Shown here: positions 46,683 through 57,462 of the stretch, piece after piece
Layout of the letters: every line of letters starts with the position of its first letter
How positions within the stretch are numbered: position 1 is the stretch's first letter
Assembly (NCBI GenBank): GCA_035578905.1
Contig: JAQJVL010000692.1
Span: 124,001 to 188,000, forward strand
Direction: 5' to 3'
DNA length: 64,000 nucleotides
Source: Stictocephala bisonia
Lineage: Eukaryota; Arthropoda; Insecta; Hemiptera; Membracidae
Translations under genes and position numbers: made by a program
The notes under the pieces: model-generated
Database searches by the model: none
The model's input: the letters and a program-made list of their open reading frames with translations, nothing else
Told to the model about the DNA's origin: nothing

Positions 46683-47430
46683 TATTGGCTTAAACGCCGA
46701 CCAGATAATGTCTGGGCAGCATTTCTGTTTGTTTCTTTGACCATAAGATCTAAAACTTCATCAGTCAAGAAAAGTTGGTAATAGTCAATAGTCTTACTAT
46801 TCCTAGGCAAATTTACATTGTATTTTGCAACTCTAGTAATATTAAATTTTTGTTGAAGGCCTTGAAAATTTCCCCAAGAATTATCAATTTGTACATTGTT
46901 TCTCCTACCTCTTATTGCTGGTTGACGTTGTCTGGCTCGGCCACGCCCTTGATCACACCCGCTTCCTACAGTGTGGTCTATCTGTGGTGCAGTTGGTGAA
47001 TTGTGATTACCAAATGTATTGGTAGGGTTACTAGGTTGTCGAACATCACGTTCACTGTTAACATCACTACCTAATACAGGATCATTGATACTCTCATTGC
47101 CATTTTGAAATATTGTATCAGAAATGATCATATCTCCAGGTAAAATCAAACTAGGGGAAAGGTTGATATCATCTAAGTCAACATTTAAGTTATCACCATC
47201 GTCACAAAAAAAGTTAATGTCAATCTGATTATCAGTGTGATTTTCCTCGTCATAATTCCAATCAAGAAGTATGTCCGATATTTGTGATACATTTGATTGA
47301 GTATTTGTCAATTTAGATGTCTCACCCTCATCACTTTCATCCTCTGAGTCAGGTCCAGCCGATTCACTAACCGGTGGTGTAAAATAGCTTGCGACGGAAC
47401 CACAGTCACTAACACTGTCGTCACTAAGGT
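46682..47430 (-). pseudogene. piggyBac fragment PB6 (N-terminal part, duplicate of PB2)
   Basis: Open on the minus strand from 47311 to 46682, with codon sense extending to about 47430. It holds an acidic N-terminal region, GRGRARQRQP (AT-hook-like), PRNSKTIDYYQLFL and DEVLDLMVKETNRNAAQTL. It is almost identical in DNA to 26440-27170 but lacks that copy's small deletions, so it preserves the better reading frame. Neither edge is a TTAA site, so it did not arrive here by normal piggyBac transposition in this form. Confidence 0.8.
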
Positions 47431-49125
47431 CATCATAAAGGTGGAGGAGTAGCTATTTATTGTAAAAATGATGTTAATATTAAGTCAGCAGAAAATATAC
47501 TATGGGCTAGAGATTATTCTGTAGAGATAGATTGTGAACTTAGTGTTATAAGATTAATTTATTGTTCAACAACATTTTACATAGTAGGGGTCTATAGATT
47601 CCCATCAGGAAATATTGATTCTTTCATTAAAACGTTTGATAGTGTACTTACTAAGCTAAATTCAAAATACAGTAGGCCCAATATAGTTGTATTAGGTGAT
47701 ATAAACATTAACACTTTAGTAGACTCACATTCAAGTAGAAGTTTTACATATTGTATAAAGTCCCAAGGTGTACAGGATTTATTAGGCCACATTCCCACCA
47801 GAGTAATCTCAAACTCTTCAACCTCCATTGATCATATCATTACTAATTACAATGAAGTTGAATTTTCTAGTGTTTTTAATGGTCATATATCGGATCATTT
47901 AGGTCAAATCTTAGTTCTAAAATCAGATAGCCCAAACAATTTTAAATCAAATCATAAATTTGGGCATAGAAGGCTATTTTCACCAAACAATATATATATA
48001 TATGTTAAAAACAAGTTTACAGAAAGAATCTTGGCAAACTGTATTTATCGCTGATGGCACAAATAGCAAATGGGAGAATTTTTTTGAGATTCTGACATGG
48101 CATTTAAATTGTGTATGCCCCATAAAGAAATTGGATATAAGTGGTTTTAAAAAATCTCAGTCTGGACGTAACATTAGATAGTAAAACTATTAAGCTAAAG
48201 GAACAAATGATATGTATGATTTGTTTAGCTCAACTGGGCTGAAATATTTCATTGAGATGTATAAGTATTTTAAGTACCAGTATAGAAAAGAAGTAAAAAG
48301 ATTAAAATTTGATTTCTACAGTCATAAAATAACACATTCTGATAATGTATCCAAAACTTGTTGGAAACTGGTCAACGAGGTCAGAAAATCAAAGGATGAT
48401 AAGGGTAACATAAAACTGAATGTAAATAATTGTTTAGAAGGTAATCATGAAGTTGTTAGTAATATGTTTAATGATTTTTTATAGATACTGTAGAAAATGA
48501 TGTAATTTGTGATAACGTAACCATGTCTAGCTCGAATTCAATTCCGTTGGTTACTCAATACAGTCTAAGCAATCTTCCGCCTATATCTGAAAAAGAAGTT
48601 TGTTTGATCATAGATAATCTTACATCTAAAAATTCTGCTGGTTTTGATGATATATCACCCTTTGTATTAAAACAATGCAAGGATGAACTTATGAAGCCAT
48701 TGTCTCACCTCATACAAAGTGTATTAAGTGAAGGTATATTCCCTGAAATACTTAAGTTAGCGGTAGTTAAACCTTTGTACAAAAAAGGGGAGAAATATTC
48801 TGTTCAGAACTACAGACCAATAGCTTTAACTTCTACTTTTAGTAAAATTATAGAAAAATATATATTAGAGAAAATTACTGAATTTAGTAATAATTTTAAT
48901 ATTCTTGCTGAATTTCAGCATGGCTTCAGAAAAGGTCGAAGCACAATATCAGCAGCCTCAGAATTGTATGACACAGCACTTGAAAAAAAAACTGATGGCT
49001 TTAAGGTGGCAGGAGTTTTATTAGATCTGACTAAAGCTTTTGATAGAGTTCATCATGGGATCCTTTTGTCAAAATTAAATAAAAGTGGAATTACAGGAAA
49101 TGTTTTAAAATTAGTTAGCTCTTAC
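47431..49125 (+). pseudogene. LINE B ORF2, endonuclease and first part of reverse transcriptase
   Basis: Endonuclease blocks: KGGGVAIYCKND, YIVGVYRFPSG, IVVLGDININT and STSIDHIITN with NGHISDHLGQI (the SDH end of the domain). After frameshifts near 47985 and 48180 the linker reads TCWKLVNEVRKSKDD. Reverse transcriptase follows at 48523-49125: KNSAGFDDIS, LAVVKPLYKKGE, NYRPIALTSTFSKIIEKY, QHGFRKGRSTISAA and GVLLDLTKAFDRVHH. It is cut at TTAA (49126) by PB3. Confidence 0.85.
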
Positions 49126-49129
49126 TTAA

Positions 49130-51395
49130 CACATTGAGTGCGGGTCAGCCGAATTCGGCTGATCAGCTGACTGGCGCGCCACCCGGATCAGTCGATTTCG
49201 AGGGAAGTCTCCATGACATCTTGTATTGTCTATTGTGAGCGACGCTTTCAGTGCAGGTTTTTCATTTGTTATGTCCGCATCTGGCAGTGTGCTGTGAGTT
49301 TATTTTCGGTGTAGTTTTTGTATCTTAAAATTTTTATGTAAATTATTACTGTTTATAATTGTATATATATTTTAGTAGAATAACTGTTTGTCTATTGTGT
49401 GTGTAATGTTTTTATTAGTGTAAATATACATTGCTTGTTGTGGATTGTGCTAAAATCATGGCGGACGATTACGACAGTGATGAAATAGAGTATGGAAGTA
49501 GTGGAGGGGAGAGTGATGATACTGAAAGTGATACTTCTGATTTCGACTCATCTGATATTAGTCCACCTACTTGGTCTACGAATACTAATGGAATGAAGGT
49601 AATACCTTTTACAAAAGACAATAAGTTACTTGTACCCATTCCTGGTGAAAAGCCTATAGATTGGTTTAGGTTGTTGGTAGATGATGTATTTCTACAGTCC
49701 ATTTGTAAATATACCAATTCTTATGCATTGAATTTGTTTTGTGGAAATGACACTGTACCAACTTCACATATTTGTAAATGGAAGGATGTAACTGTCGCAG
49801 AGCTGATCACTTTCATTGGCCTGATTATACATATGGGGAGTATTCCACTAAACCGTATCCAAGATTATTGGAAAACCAGTCGTCTTTTCAACATCCCCAT
49901 CTTTAGAGAGTACATGTAAAGAGATAGGTTTCAGATAATACTTAGATGTTTGTATTTTTGTAAATGTAGGCCTACTAATAACCAACAAGCTCAACCATCG
50001 ACATCCACACAACCTAGGCCTTCTCCCACTGAAAAAAATTGATGAAGTAGTATACCACTTCAACAACAAAATGGCCAATGTATACTACCCTTCAAAAGAA
50101 CTCTCTATTGACGAGTCGATGGTGCTATGGCGAGGTCGGTTACGATTTCGTCAGTATATAAAAAATAAGCGCCACAAATATGGTGTTAAATTTTATTCTG
50201 TCAACAAACCTGAAGGACTGGCTGTAGCTTTTAAAATTTATGCTGATTCAAACGACATAACATCTGGGCCTGGGCATACTGAGAAGGTAGTATTGCACCT
50301 TATGGGGCGTTTTCTAGGCAATGGCCATGCATTATTCATGGACAACTTCTATAACAGTTTTTCCTTGGCATCAAAATTATTAGCTAACAACACGTATTGT
50401 ACTGGTACCTTGAGGAAATCAAGAAAATACAATCCCAAAGAAGTTGTGGAAGAAAAACTCCAGAAACGCCAAACTATAGCCAAGTATGCAGAAGGCGTTC
50501 TAATTGGCAAGTGGAAAGACAAGCAAGAAGTGGTATATATTTCTACACAATTTGAAAATGAAATGGTCACCAGTGCCAACAGATTTGGTGTTGAAACTAC
50601 AAAGCCTTTGCCTATAGTGCAATATAATGCACACATGAAGGGGACCGATCGTCACGATCAATTAATGTCTTACTACCCGTTTGAAAAAAAATCTCTACGG
50701 TGGTACAAGAAGATTTTCGTCCACATTCTGCATATGATTCTTATCAATGCACATTTTCTGTTCAACATGCATCGAGTAGAAATTGGCGAGAAAAAATTGT
50801 GCTTGTATGGCTTTCGATTGATGCTAATTGAAGAATTGTTACCAGCCAAGGCTGCCGGGGAAATTGTAAGTCTAGCAAACAGACGCCCCTTGGAACACAA
50901 ACTAGTAAAAAATGATGAAACATGCCCTAAAGGTTTCACTAAACGCAAAACTTGCAGAGTGTGTTACAAAGCAGGAAGGAAATACAAGCAAAGTGTTTTT
51001 GTATGTGCTGCTTGCCCGGGAAAACTTGGACTTTGTGCAGTTCAATGTTTTGATCAATTCCACAAATAAAATGTAACAAAAGTGGACTATATTTGTAAAT
51101 ATGTAAATATTTTTCTATTAAATAGTCATAAAAACAATTATAAAATAAAAAATAAAGCAGTATCTTCGTCAAAAGTTATGTTTTATAATATGATGTGATA
51201 TATGACGAGCGCGCCACCCTGACCAGCCGAATTAGACTGACGGAATGTGACGTCACTCAGCGGCACTTTTTTTGAGTTCCAATGGCCAACTACCATGAAA
51301 TTATGCATTTTCACAGCATTGGTAAGTTTTATATACAATAATAATGTTTAGCTCGTAGGGCATGTTTTCTGTATTACAGCTCCGCAGTGAATGTG
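49130..51395 (+). mobile_element. piggyBac element PB3, complete ends
   Basis: Flanked by TTAA at 49126-49129 and 51396-51399. The terminal inverted repeats are CACATTGAGTGCGG and CACATTCACTGCGG (two mismatches in 14). Subterminal repeats include GCGCGCCACCC near both ends (about 49174 and 51209) and AGCCGAATT copies. Length is 2266 bp. It interrupts LINE B reverse transcriptase just before the GVPQGS block. Confidence 0.9.
49431..51069 (+). pseudogene. PB3 transposase, one nonsense codon and one frameshift from intact
   Basis: The first frame (49431-49919) starts with an acidic N-terminus and reads PIDWFRLLVDDVFLQSI and HMGSIPLNRIQDYW. It ends at TAA directly before the RDRFQIILRCLYF block. 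After a frameshift at about 49965 the second frame (50071-51069, 332 codons) holds the catalytic core: LSIDESMVLWRGR (Asp), ALFMDNFYNSFSLA (Asp), TGTLRKSRKYNPKE, MKGTDRHDQLMSYY (third Asp region) and a Cys-rich tail (CRVCYKAG, CAACPGKLGLCAVQC). Both inverted repeats are good, so this copy died recently. Confidence 0.85.
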
Positions 51396-51399
51396 TTAA

Positions 51400-52117
51400 A
51401 CAATAGGAAGCAATGTACAGAATTAATGTATGACAATGGGGACATGGTACAAAAAGTAAGGTCTAATATAAGAAATATAAACTATGGAGTTCCACAAGGA
51501 TCAGTGCTAGGCCCTTTTCTTTTTATTAACTATATTAATGGTCTTAGTCTTGGGCCAAGTAACACGTCCTCCTTAACTATCTATGCAGATGACACTTCAT
51601 GTTTAGCCTGGACAAAAAAATTTGGATGCTCTTAGCAATAATGTAAACATTTTATTACGAGATGCCAAGTGCCATTTTGAAAAGGATAATCTAAAATTAA
51701 ACATGGTAAAGACAGAATTAATATGCTTCAATCCAAATAAATCTTCAAGTGAGCTGCTGATAATTATAGATGACTTGAGAATAGAATCAAAATCAGCATG
51801 TAAATTTTTGGGTTTATATTTAGATGAGAATTTAAACTGGGGCCTACATATTGATCATACATGTAAAAAATTGTCATCCTCTATATTTTTACTAAGAAGA
51901 ATCTCATCATACTTAAATTCCGATGCACTTAGAATGGTTTATTTTGGGTTGATTCATCCATATATCTCATATGGTATTGTCTTATGGGGGAGTACTTTTG
52001 AAACATATTTAAAAATAATTTTTGTATTGCAAAACAAGTCATTGAGAATAATTGCAAATGTCTCATATCGAACTTCGTGTAGAAATCTATTTGCAAGTAC
52101 AATTTACTAACTGTTTA

Positions 52118-52180
<63 letters not shown>

Positions 52181-52371
52181 CAGGCAATCTTATTAGTTAG
52201 AAAGGATAAGAAGTTTACATGTACAAATGCCAATATTCATGCCCATAATACAAGAAATAGATTGGATTATCATAGAATACAAAGAAGAATAAATTTTACT
52301 CAGAATAGCCCATATATCAGAGGCGCAATATTTTACAATATCCTCCCAACAGAGCTAAAGAGCCTTAAAAG
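51400..52371 (+). pseudogene. LINE B ORF2, second part of reverse transcriptase and C-terminal region
   Basis: Resumes after PB3 with NYGVPQGSVLGPFLF and TIYADDTSCL (catalytic YADD). A frameshift near 51618 follows, then ELICFNPNKSS, CKFLGLYLDENLNWG, HPYISYGIVLWGS and the C-terminal block RGAIFYNILPTELKSL. A TA microsatellite (52128-52177) interrupts the frame. It ends at the TA where the pogo element inserted. Confidence 0.85.
52126..52178. repeat. (TA)n microsatellite
   Basis: About 26 uninterrupted TA units inside the C-terminal coding region of LINE B. Confidence 0.95.
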
Positions 52372-52373
52372 TA

Positions 52374-55265
52374 GGGGAGAGTGGGGCTCCTTCAGACAGG
52401 GGGCAGCTTCAGACATTGATATTGTGGATAAATTTAAGGACTCGGGTTGGCAACACTGTCATCAAAACACGCCATTACTACTCAAGCTATTGTAGTTTAG
52501 TATAAAGAACAGTGCAGTAGCGGGTGCATGTGACAAATTGAAAAAAATTGTTTTTGGTGGTTGAAAGTCAAATTTTTGGATTGAAGGTAAGATGAGTTTT
52601 TTTATTAGAAGATAAGACTTAGGATAATTAACATTGCTACCAGTTTTAAGGCCATTTATTGCTGTATAACCTGTACTATTCACATTTGTTACTGATGGCA
52701 CGCTTAAGTTATATTTTTACATTTAGTCTGGACACATCAAGTGGGGCACCTTCAGACAAAAGGATATGGGGCACTATCAGACAAACGCAATGGAAAATAG
52801 AGACACCTTTTTTGAAATAACGTGCTTAAAAGTTATATATATTTAGTTATATATATTTATTATTAGTTATTTAAAAAGGGTTTCTCTTTGTTGCAGATTG
52901 TCTGAAGATGGTAAGAAATAGGAAAGAAAAAACAAAAGGAAATTTCGATGCCGAATCTATGAAAGAATGTGTAGTGGCCATCCTAGATGGTGAATCGATA
53001 AGAAATGCTGCTGAAAGATTTGGATTAAAATATCAAACTGTTGGTATGTACGTTAAGAAGTTTAGGGATAACCCAGATGGCGAACATGATATGAAATTAA
53101 AAAACGATACTAGAAAGGTTTTTACTGACAAACAGGAAGACGACCTTGAGGCATATTTAATTAAGTGTTCAAAAATGTTTTATGGTCTTAACAATCTAGA
53201 AACTCGAAAACTAGCATATGAGATGGCCAAAATGAACAATATTGACTGTCCTAAAAACTGGGAAGCTCCAAGAATGGCAGGAAAGGACTGGCTATACGGT
53301 TTTATGAAACGCCACCAAAGATTATCTCTCCGTTCTGCTGAAGGATGCAGTATTGCACGTGCAATTTCCTTTAACAAACATAATGTGAATGCTTTTTTTA
53401 ATAATTATGAAAATTTACTCAAAAGATACCCAGAACTCTGTGACTCATCCAGGATTTGGAATATGGATGAAACAAAAACTGAAACTAACCAAGAACCTTC
53501 TCGTGTGATTTCAGAAAAAGGCCAAAAACAAGTAGCAGCTGCTGTAAGTGGTGAGAGAGGAACTCTGGTTACTACAGTTTTGTTTATAAATGCAGCTGGA
53601 AATACAATACCTCCTGCTCTAGTACTTCCGAGAGTGCACTTCAAGAGCCACATGATAAATGGAGCACCAAACGGGACCTTGGGTTTGGCTCATCAGTCAG
53701 GTTGGATGACCACTTCCAATTTCGTTCATGTGATGCAGCACTTTATAAAATGTTCAGGTTCCTCTGAAAAGAGAAGAATGCTTCTAGTTTGCGACAATCA
53801 TGAGAGCCACTTGTCAATTGAGGCAATAGAACTAGCAAGAGCTAATGGCATGCACATTTTAACAGTTCCACCGCATTGTACCCACATGATGCAACCACTG
53901 GATGTGGGAATGATGAAACCTTTTAAAACATATTATAATGCTGCAATTGATTCATGGTTGATGTCTAACCCAGGCCAACGTTTTGGAATCTATAACGTAG
54001 CCGCATGTGTTGGAATAGCACATGGCCGTGCCATGTTACCACAGAGCATTCTAAATTCTTTCAAAAAAACAGGAATATTTCCAGTTGACAGGCACATTTT
54101 CACCGACAATATGTTTGCTCCCAGTTTGGTCAGTGAGAGACCTAATCCTCCAGACGAAACTCTTCCTGATGAACCTCTAACATGCCAACTAGCTGCAAGT
54201 CTACCAACTGTAGAATCTGAAAATCCACCCTCATCTCCTCAAATTTCAAGCGAAAACTTTCAGCAACCAATAGACACTCCATCAACATCAAGGTGCCAAA
54301 ACTCTACGCCTATGCCCTCTCAACAGCCTGGCTGTTATTTAAGTCCTGCGGAGATACGAGGATATCCAAAATCGAAACTCAATACTAGCTCCAAGAAACC
54401 AAGAGAAAAGGGGAAAAGCAGAATAATAACTGACACCCCAGAAAAGCTTCTTCTGGAAGAAAAACAGATCAATAAAAAAACACAGAAAACCACCAACTCT
54501 AATGCTGAACGTACTAAATCTATCAAAAGAAAACTAGTTGAAAATGGGAAGAATGAGAAGACAACTGATGATGAAAATGACAAAAACTCTGATGATAAAG
54601 AATTAGAAGAACCACAGCAAAATTTTGACAGGAGTGAATTGAAAATTGAAGATTTTGTGCTGGTTAAATTTGAGACTGTAAAACAAAAAGATGTGTACTA
54701 TGTTGGGAAAATCATTGGTAAATGTGATGATGGGGATGTTGAAATTTCATTTTTGAGAATGTCATCTAAAGTAAATTATAATTTTTTCTACCCCATTGTC
54801 CCAGATATCTCTAGTGCTTCTTTATCAGAAATTGTAGCCCTTTTGCCAACTCCTTATGAGCAGGGTAGTACAAATCGACAGAAATCATTATTGTCTTTTT
54901 CAGTTTCATTGGAAAACTTCAATATGCATTAGGGGTTTGATTAAGTATCATAATGTACGAGTTTTAAATGTTATAATAAATAATTTCTACAACATTTATA
55001 TGAGGTTGTCATTTTTCCAATTGTGTCTGAAGCTGCCCCATGCCCGTCTGAAGGTGCCCCCCTAGTGGGGCACCTTCAGACGTTTTTGAAAAAGTGGTTT
55101 TGATTTTTTTTAACAAAAAGTATAGGGTTTAATATTAAAAGCATATATACAGTGAAACTTGGGTGAACAATGTATTTTATGAATATTTTCTTTCTTTATT
55201 TAGTGAGGTATTTAGCCTGATATGTCAGTTCAAATTTTTATGTCTGAAGGAGCCTCACTATCCCC
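52374..55265 (+). mobile_element. Intact pogo-like transposon with TA target duplication
   Basis: The terminal inverted repeats are 25 bp with two mismatches (left begins GGGGAGAGTGGGGCTCCTTC, right reads GGGGATAGTGAGGCTCCTTC on the minus strand). TA flanks both sides (52372-52373 and 55266-55267). The motif CTTCAGACA with a G-run recurs inside both ends (52389, 52408, 52742, 52765, 55023, 55040 and 55062), as expected for transposase-binding sites. Length is 2892 bp, with one open ORF. It lies between two codons of the conserved C-terminal block of LINE B ORF2. Confidence 0.95.
52908..54932 (+). CDS. pogo/Tigger-like transposase, intact, 674 residues
   Basis: A nuclear cut-and-paste transposase of the Tc1/mariner-pogo group. 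Residues 15-55 form a pipsqueak-type HTH (SIRNAAERFGLKYQTVGMYV). Residues 95-150 are a CENP-B-type second HTH (WLYGFMKRHQRLSLRSAE). The DDE_1 core has D187 (IWNMDETK), D296 (LLVCDNHESH) and D332 (MQPLDVGMMKP), a DD35D spacing. A Ser/Pro- and Lys-rich linker (about 410-570) leads to a C-terminal Tudor/SH3-like segment at 580-625 (EDFVLVKFETVKQKDVYYVG, EISFLRMSS). The start is the first ATG, about 530 bp inside the element, just after TTGCAG at about 52896, so a short upstream leader intron is possible. Every key residue is present. Mobility is inferred from the intact ends and ORF. Confidence 0.95.
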   Translation: MVRNRKEKTKGNFDAESMKECVVAILDGESIRNAAERFGLKYQTVGMYVKKFRDNPDGEHDMKLKNDTRKVFTDKQEDDLEAYLIKCSKMFYGLNNLETRKLAYEMAKMNNIDCPKNWEAPRMAGKDWLYGFMKRHQRLSLRSAEGCSIARAISFNKHNVNAFFNNYENLLKRYPELCDSSRIWNMDETKTETNQEPSRVISEKGQKQVAAAVSGERGTLVTTVLFINAAGNTIPPALVLPRVHFKSHMINGAPNGTLGLAHQSGWMTTSNFVHVMQHFIKCSGSSEKRRMLLVCDNHESHLSIEAIELARANGMHILTVPPHCTHMMQPLDVGMMKPFKTYYNAAIDSWLMSNPGQRFGIYNVAACVGIAHGRAMLPQSILNSFKKTGIFPVDRHIFTDNMFAPSLVSERPNPPDETLPDEPLTCQLAASLPTVESENPPSSPQISSENFQQPIDTPSTSRCQNSTPMPSQQPGCYLSPAEIRGYPKSKLNTSSKKPREKGKSRIITDTPEKLLLEEKQINKKTQKTTNSNAERTKSIKRKLVENGKNEKTTDDENDKNSDDKELEEPQQNFDRSELKIEDFVLVKFETVKQKDVYYVGKIIGKCDDGDVEISFLRMSSKVNYNFFYPIVPDISSASLSEIVALLPTPYEQGSTNRQKSLLSFSVSLENFNMH

Positions 55266-55267
55266 TA

Positions 55268-55338
55268 AACTTTTTGAAACCAAGTTTAAAAAATGGCTAA
55301 TTAACCTTTTTCCTTACTCATTAGATGTCTTAAATTAG
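55268..55338 (+). pseudogene. LINE B ORF2, last codons
   Basis: KLFETKFKKWLINLFPYSLD followed by VLN and TAG at 55336. This is the normal end of jockey-group ORF2 and connects in frame with the sequence before the pogo insertion once the element and one TA are removed. Confidence 0.85.
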
Positions 55339-55439
55339 GTTACTTGAACTATTCGTTAGCTTATTTATTTATTTTTTATTTAGGTATTTTGTCAGCATTT
55401 AGAGAAAACTGTGTTTGTGTATCATTAAATGGGGCAATT

Positions 55440-55945
55440 CATAAAATTTTATGATTTGTGCTTTTGCACAATCATTTTATATATATATATTTCTTTGTTA
55501 AGGAAAACTGTTTGTTGTGAATAGGTAATCATTAACGTAAAAGTGTATGGGTATGTTTTGTGCTTTTGTACAACGTTTTTATTTATTTTGTCTTGTTTAG
55601 AAAACTGTTTTGTTATGAATAGGTAATCCATAACTTAATATAGGTGTACGTTTTGTGCTTTTGCACAACCTTTGTATACATTTTATCTTTATTTATATAA
55701 TACTGTATTTGTTATGTATACGTAATTATTAACTTAATATATGTGTACTTTAGTAAATAGGCTAATTTATAAAATTGTAAGTCTTGTGTTTTTTCACAAC
55801 CTTTGTATATATTTTATCTTTATTTATATAATACTGTATTTGTCATGTAAAGGTAATTACTAACTTAATATATGTGTACTTTAGTAAATAGGCTAATTAA
55901 TAAAATTGTAAGTCTTGTGCTTTTACAAAAACTTTGTATCCATTT
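55440..55945 (+). repeat. Tandem repeats in LINE B 3' UTR, unit about 100-130 bp, five copies
   Basis: Each copy begins with a small hairpin (TTGTGCTTTTGCACAA or variants at 55455, 55558, 55653, 55784 and 55915), followed by TTTAT-rich sequence, an AAAACTGT- or ATACTGTATTTGT-like block and GTAATTATTAACTTAATATA-like sequence. Confidence 0.75.
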
Positions 55946-56034
55946 TATGATTATACATAGAGAAACAATTTTGACAATGTTTATGCATGTATTGTAACAT
56001 GTTACTGACAATAAAGTATTTCATTTCATTCATC

Positions 56035-56155
56035 TTACTATCTTGTTCAGATAACATATTTTTAATATCACTGATTTCAGAATGACATAGTTCAATAGAG
56101 TTACCTAGATCTTTTTGTTCCTTTTTTATTTCTTTAATATCTAATTATTGTCAAT
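56035..56155 (-). mobile_element. LINE ORF1 coiled-coil fragment
   Basis: On the minus strand the frame reads DIKEIKKEQKDLGNSIEL and EISDIKNMLSEQD, a heptad-type coiled coil like the middle of LINE ORF1 proteins. It is a short isolated piece between the LINE B tail and piggyBac PB5. Confidence 0.5.
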
Positions 56156-57217
56156 ATATATTATATGTCCAATCGAGAAATGGTTCTGCCAAATAAAAAC
56201 TAATGCAGAGCTGCAGGCATTCTGGGTGTTTTGTCATCCCTAGTGTAGATTTTGAAACCAGCGCTACAACCACTGGAACTCTCGCATATTTTATAGATTT
56301 TGACACCAAATCTAGCAAGTTTTTTTGGGTTGAACTGCACATACGATAGCCTAGCACGTAGTTTCACCAAGCTCACATCTGTTGCAAGATGTTTGTCCAT
56401 GAAATATATCTGCTGAAATTTATTTTCTAAGTATGACATTACTGGCCTCAGTTTCTTTAGTTTATCATTTTCTTCAGTAAACTCATCATCTTAAAAATGG
56501 AGGAATCGTAAAATTTGATTGAAGCGTAGAAAAGTCATGGCACTAAAGACAGGAGTTTCAATTATCTTTTGTTTTGACCAAAATTTTTGAATATTACCTT
56601 TTTTTGCTTGTTCCATTAGCACATCTATACAAAACATGTCAAAAAACACACTGCCCAGAAACTGGTATAAGCAATCTAGAGCTGAAGGACCATTACCCAA
56701 CTGCCTACCACGATGTGGGCCACAATTTAGACCAGGGCACTCCACGAAAGGAATATTTTTAGGTGAATTGTCACAATTGTTCCATTTTCACCGCCCATCA
56801 TGTTCATCCACACCAACATTAGACCTTATATTTCTAGTTTTGCCTCTACCTCTTTTCTGCCTAGGCACATCATCTTGTTCTACCCCTTCCCGTTGTGCTT
56901 CTTTCTTATCAGGCCTATGTCTAGCTTCCATTCCATCTCCAGCAGGAATAGTAGTTTGATCACCTTCCCAGTATAATTACATCTTCCTCTGGCTGCTCTT
57001 CACTATCAATAGGCATAATATCAGAATCACCTACATTTCTGTAAACATCTTCTATATTTGCCGTATCTTCTGGATCAATTTCCTGAGATTCATTACAGAT
57101 ATCTACTTTCTCTGAATCATACAACCATCCACAGTCACTAAGTAAAATTCTATCAATTTCACTAGAAAACATTTGATTAAACTCTGTTCTAGACGGTCCC
57201 GCCATGACTAATAACAT
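56156..57217 (-). pseudogene. PB5 transposase, N-terminal half (PGBD4-like)
   Basis: Starts near 57217 (MLLVMAGPSRTEF) with an acidic region (EIDPEDTANIEDVYRNVGD). After a frameshift the minus strand at about 56780-56940 has an RQKRGRGKT-like basic stretch. Then it reads LDCLYQFLGSVFFDMFCID and SAMTFLRFNQILRFLHF (56491-56745). The first catalytic region (56200-56439) reads IYFMDKHLATDVSLVKLRARL: the Asp is present but the usual Glu is Val. KKLARFGVKIYKICESSSG follows, then FKIYTRDDK, and the similarity stops. No second or third Asp region is present. Confidence 0.8.
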
Positions 57218-57462
57218 TCACACTCATCTGCTTGTTACAATTACTTGTCTGCAGAGCTGATTGTTAGACATTGTTGTTCAGCTCGCAAATATCATAGTTT
57301 GGCGCGACATTGTCGATTTGCAATTTATTTTTAGGTTATAAAACAATATAATTGGTAGGTAGCTCATTTATTTTCTTTAAAGTATTTCGATCTTCACTGA
57401 TTGTTTTTACTAATATTTTTAACAATTTGATGCTGTATTTTGTTTTTTTTTTATATATTTAA

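Larger units (their letters stand above)
47431..56034 (+). mobile_element. LINE B: jockey-group retrotransposon carrying two nested DNA transposons
   Basis: 5'-truncated LINE on the plus strand. It has endonuclease (47431-48180), reverse transcriptase (48212-49125, resuming at 51400), a C-terminus up to 52371 and, after the pogo insertion, 55268-55338. A 3' UTR with tandem repeats and an ATTTC-type tail (56015-56034) follows. piggyBac PB3 inserted at TTAA within reverse transcriptase and a pogo element inserted at TA near the end of ORF2. Removing both restores the order of conserved blocks. Confidence 0.85.
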
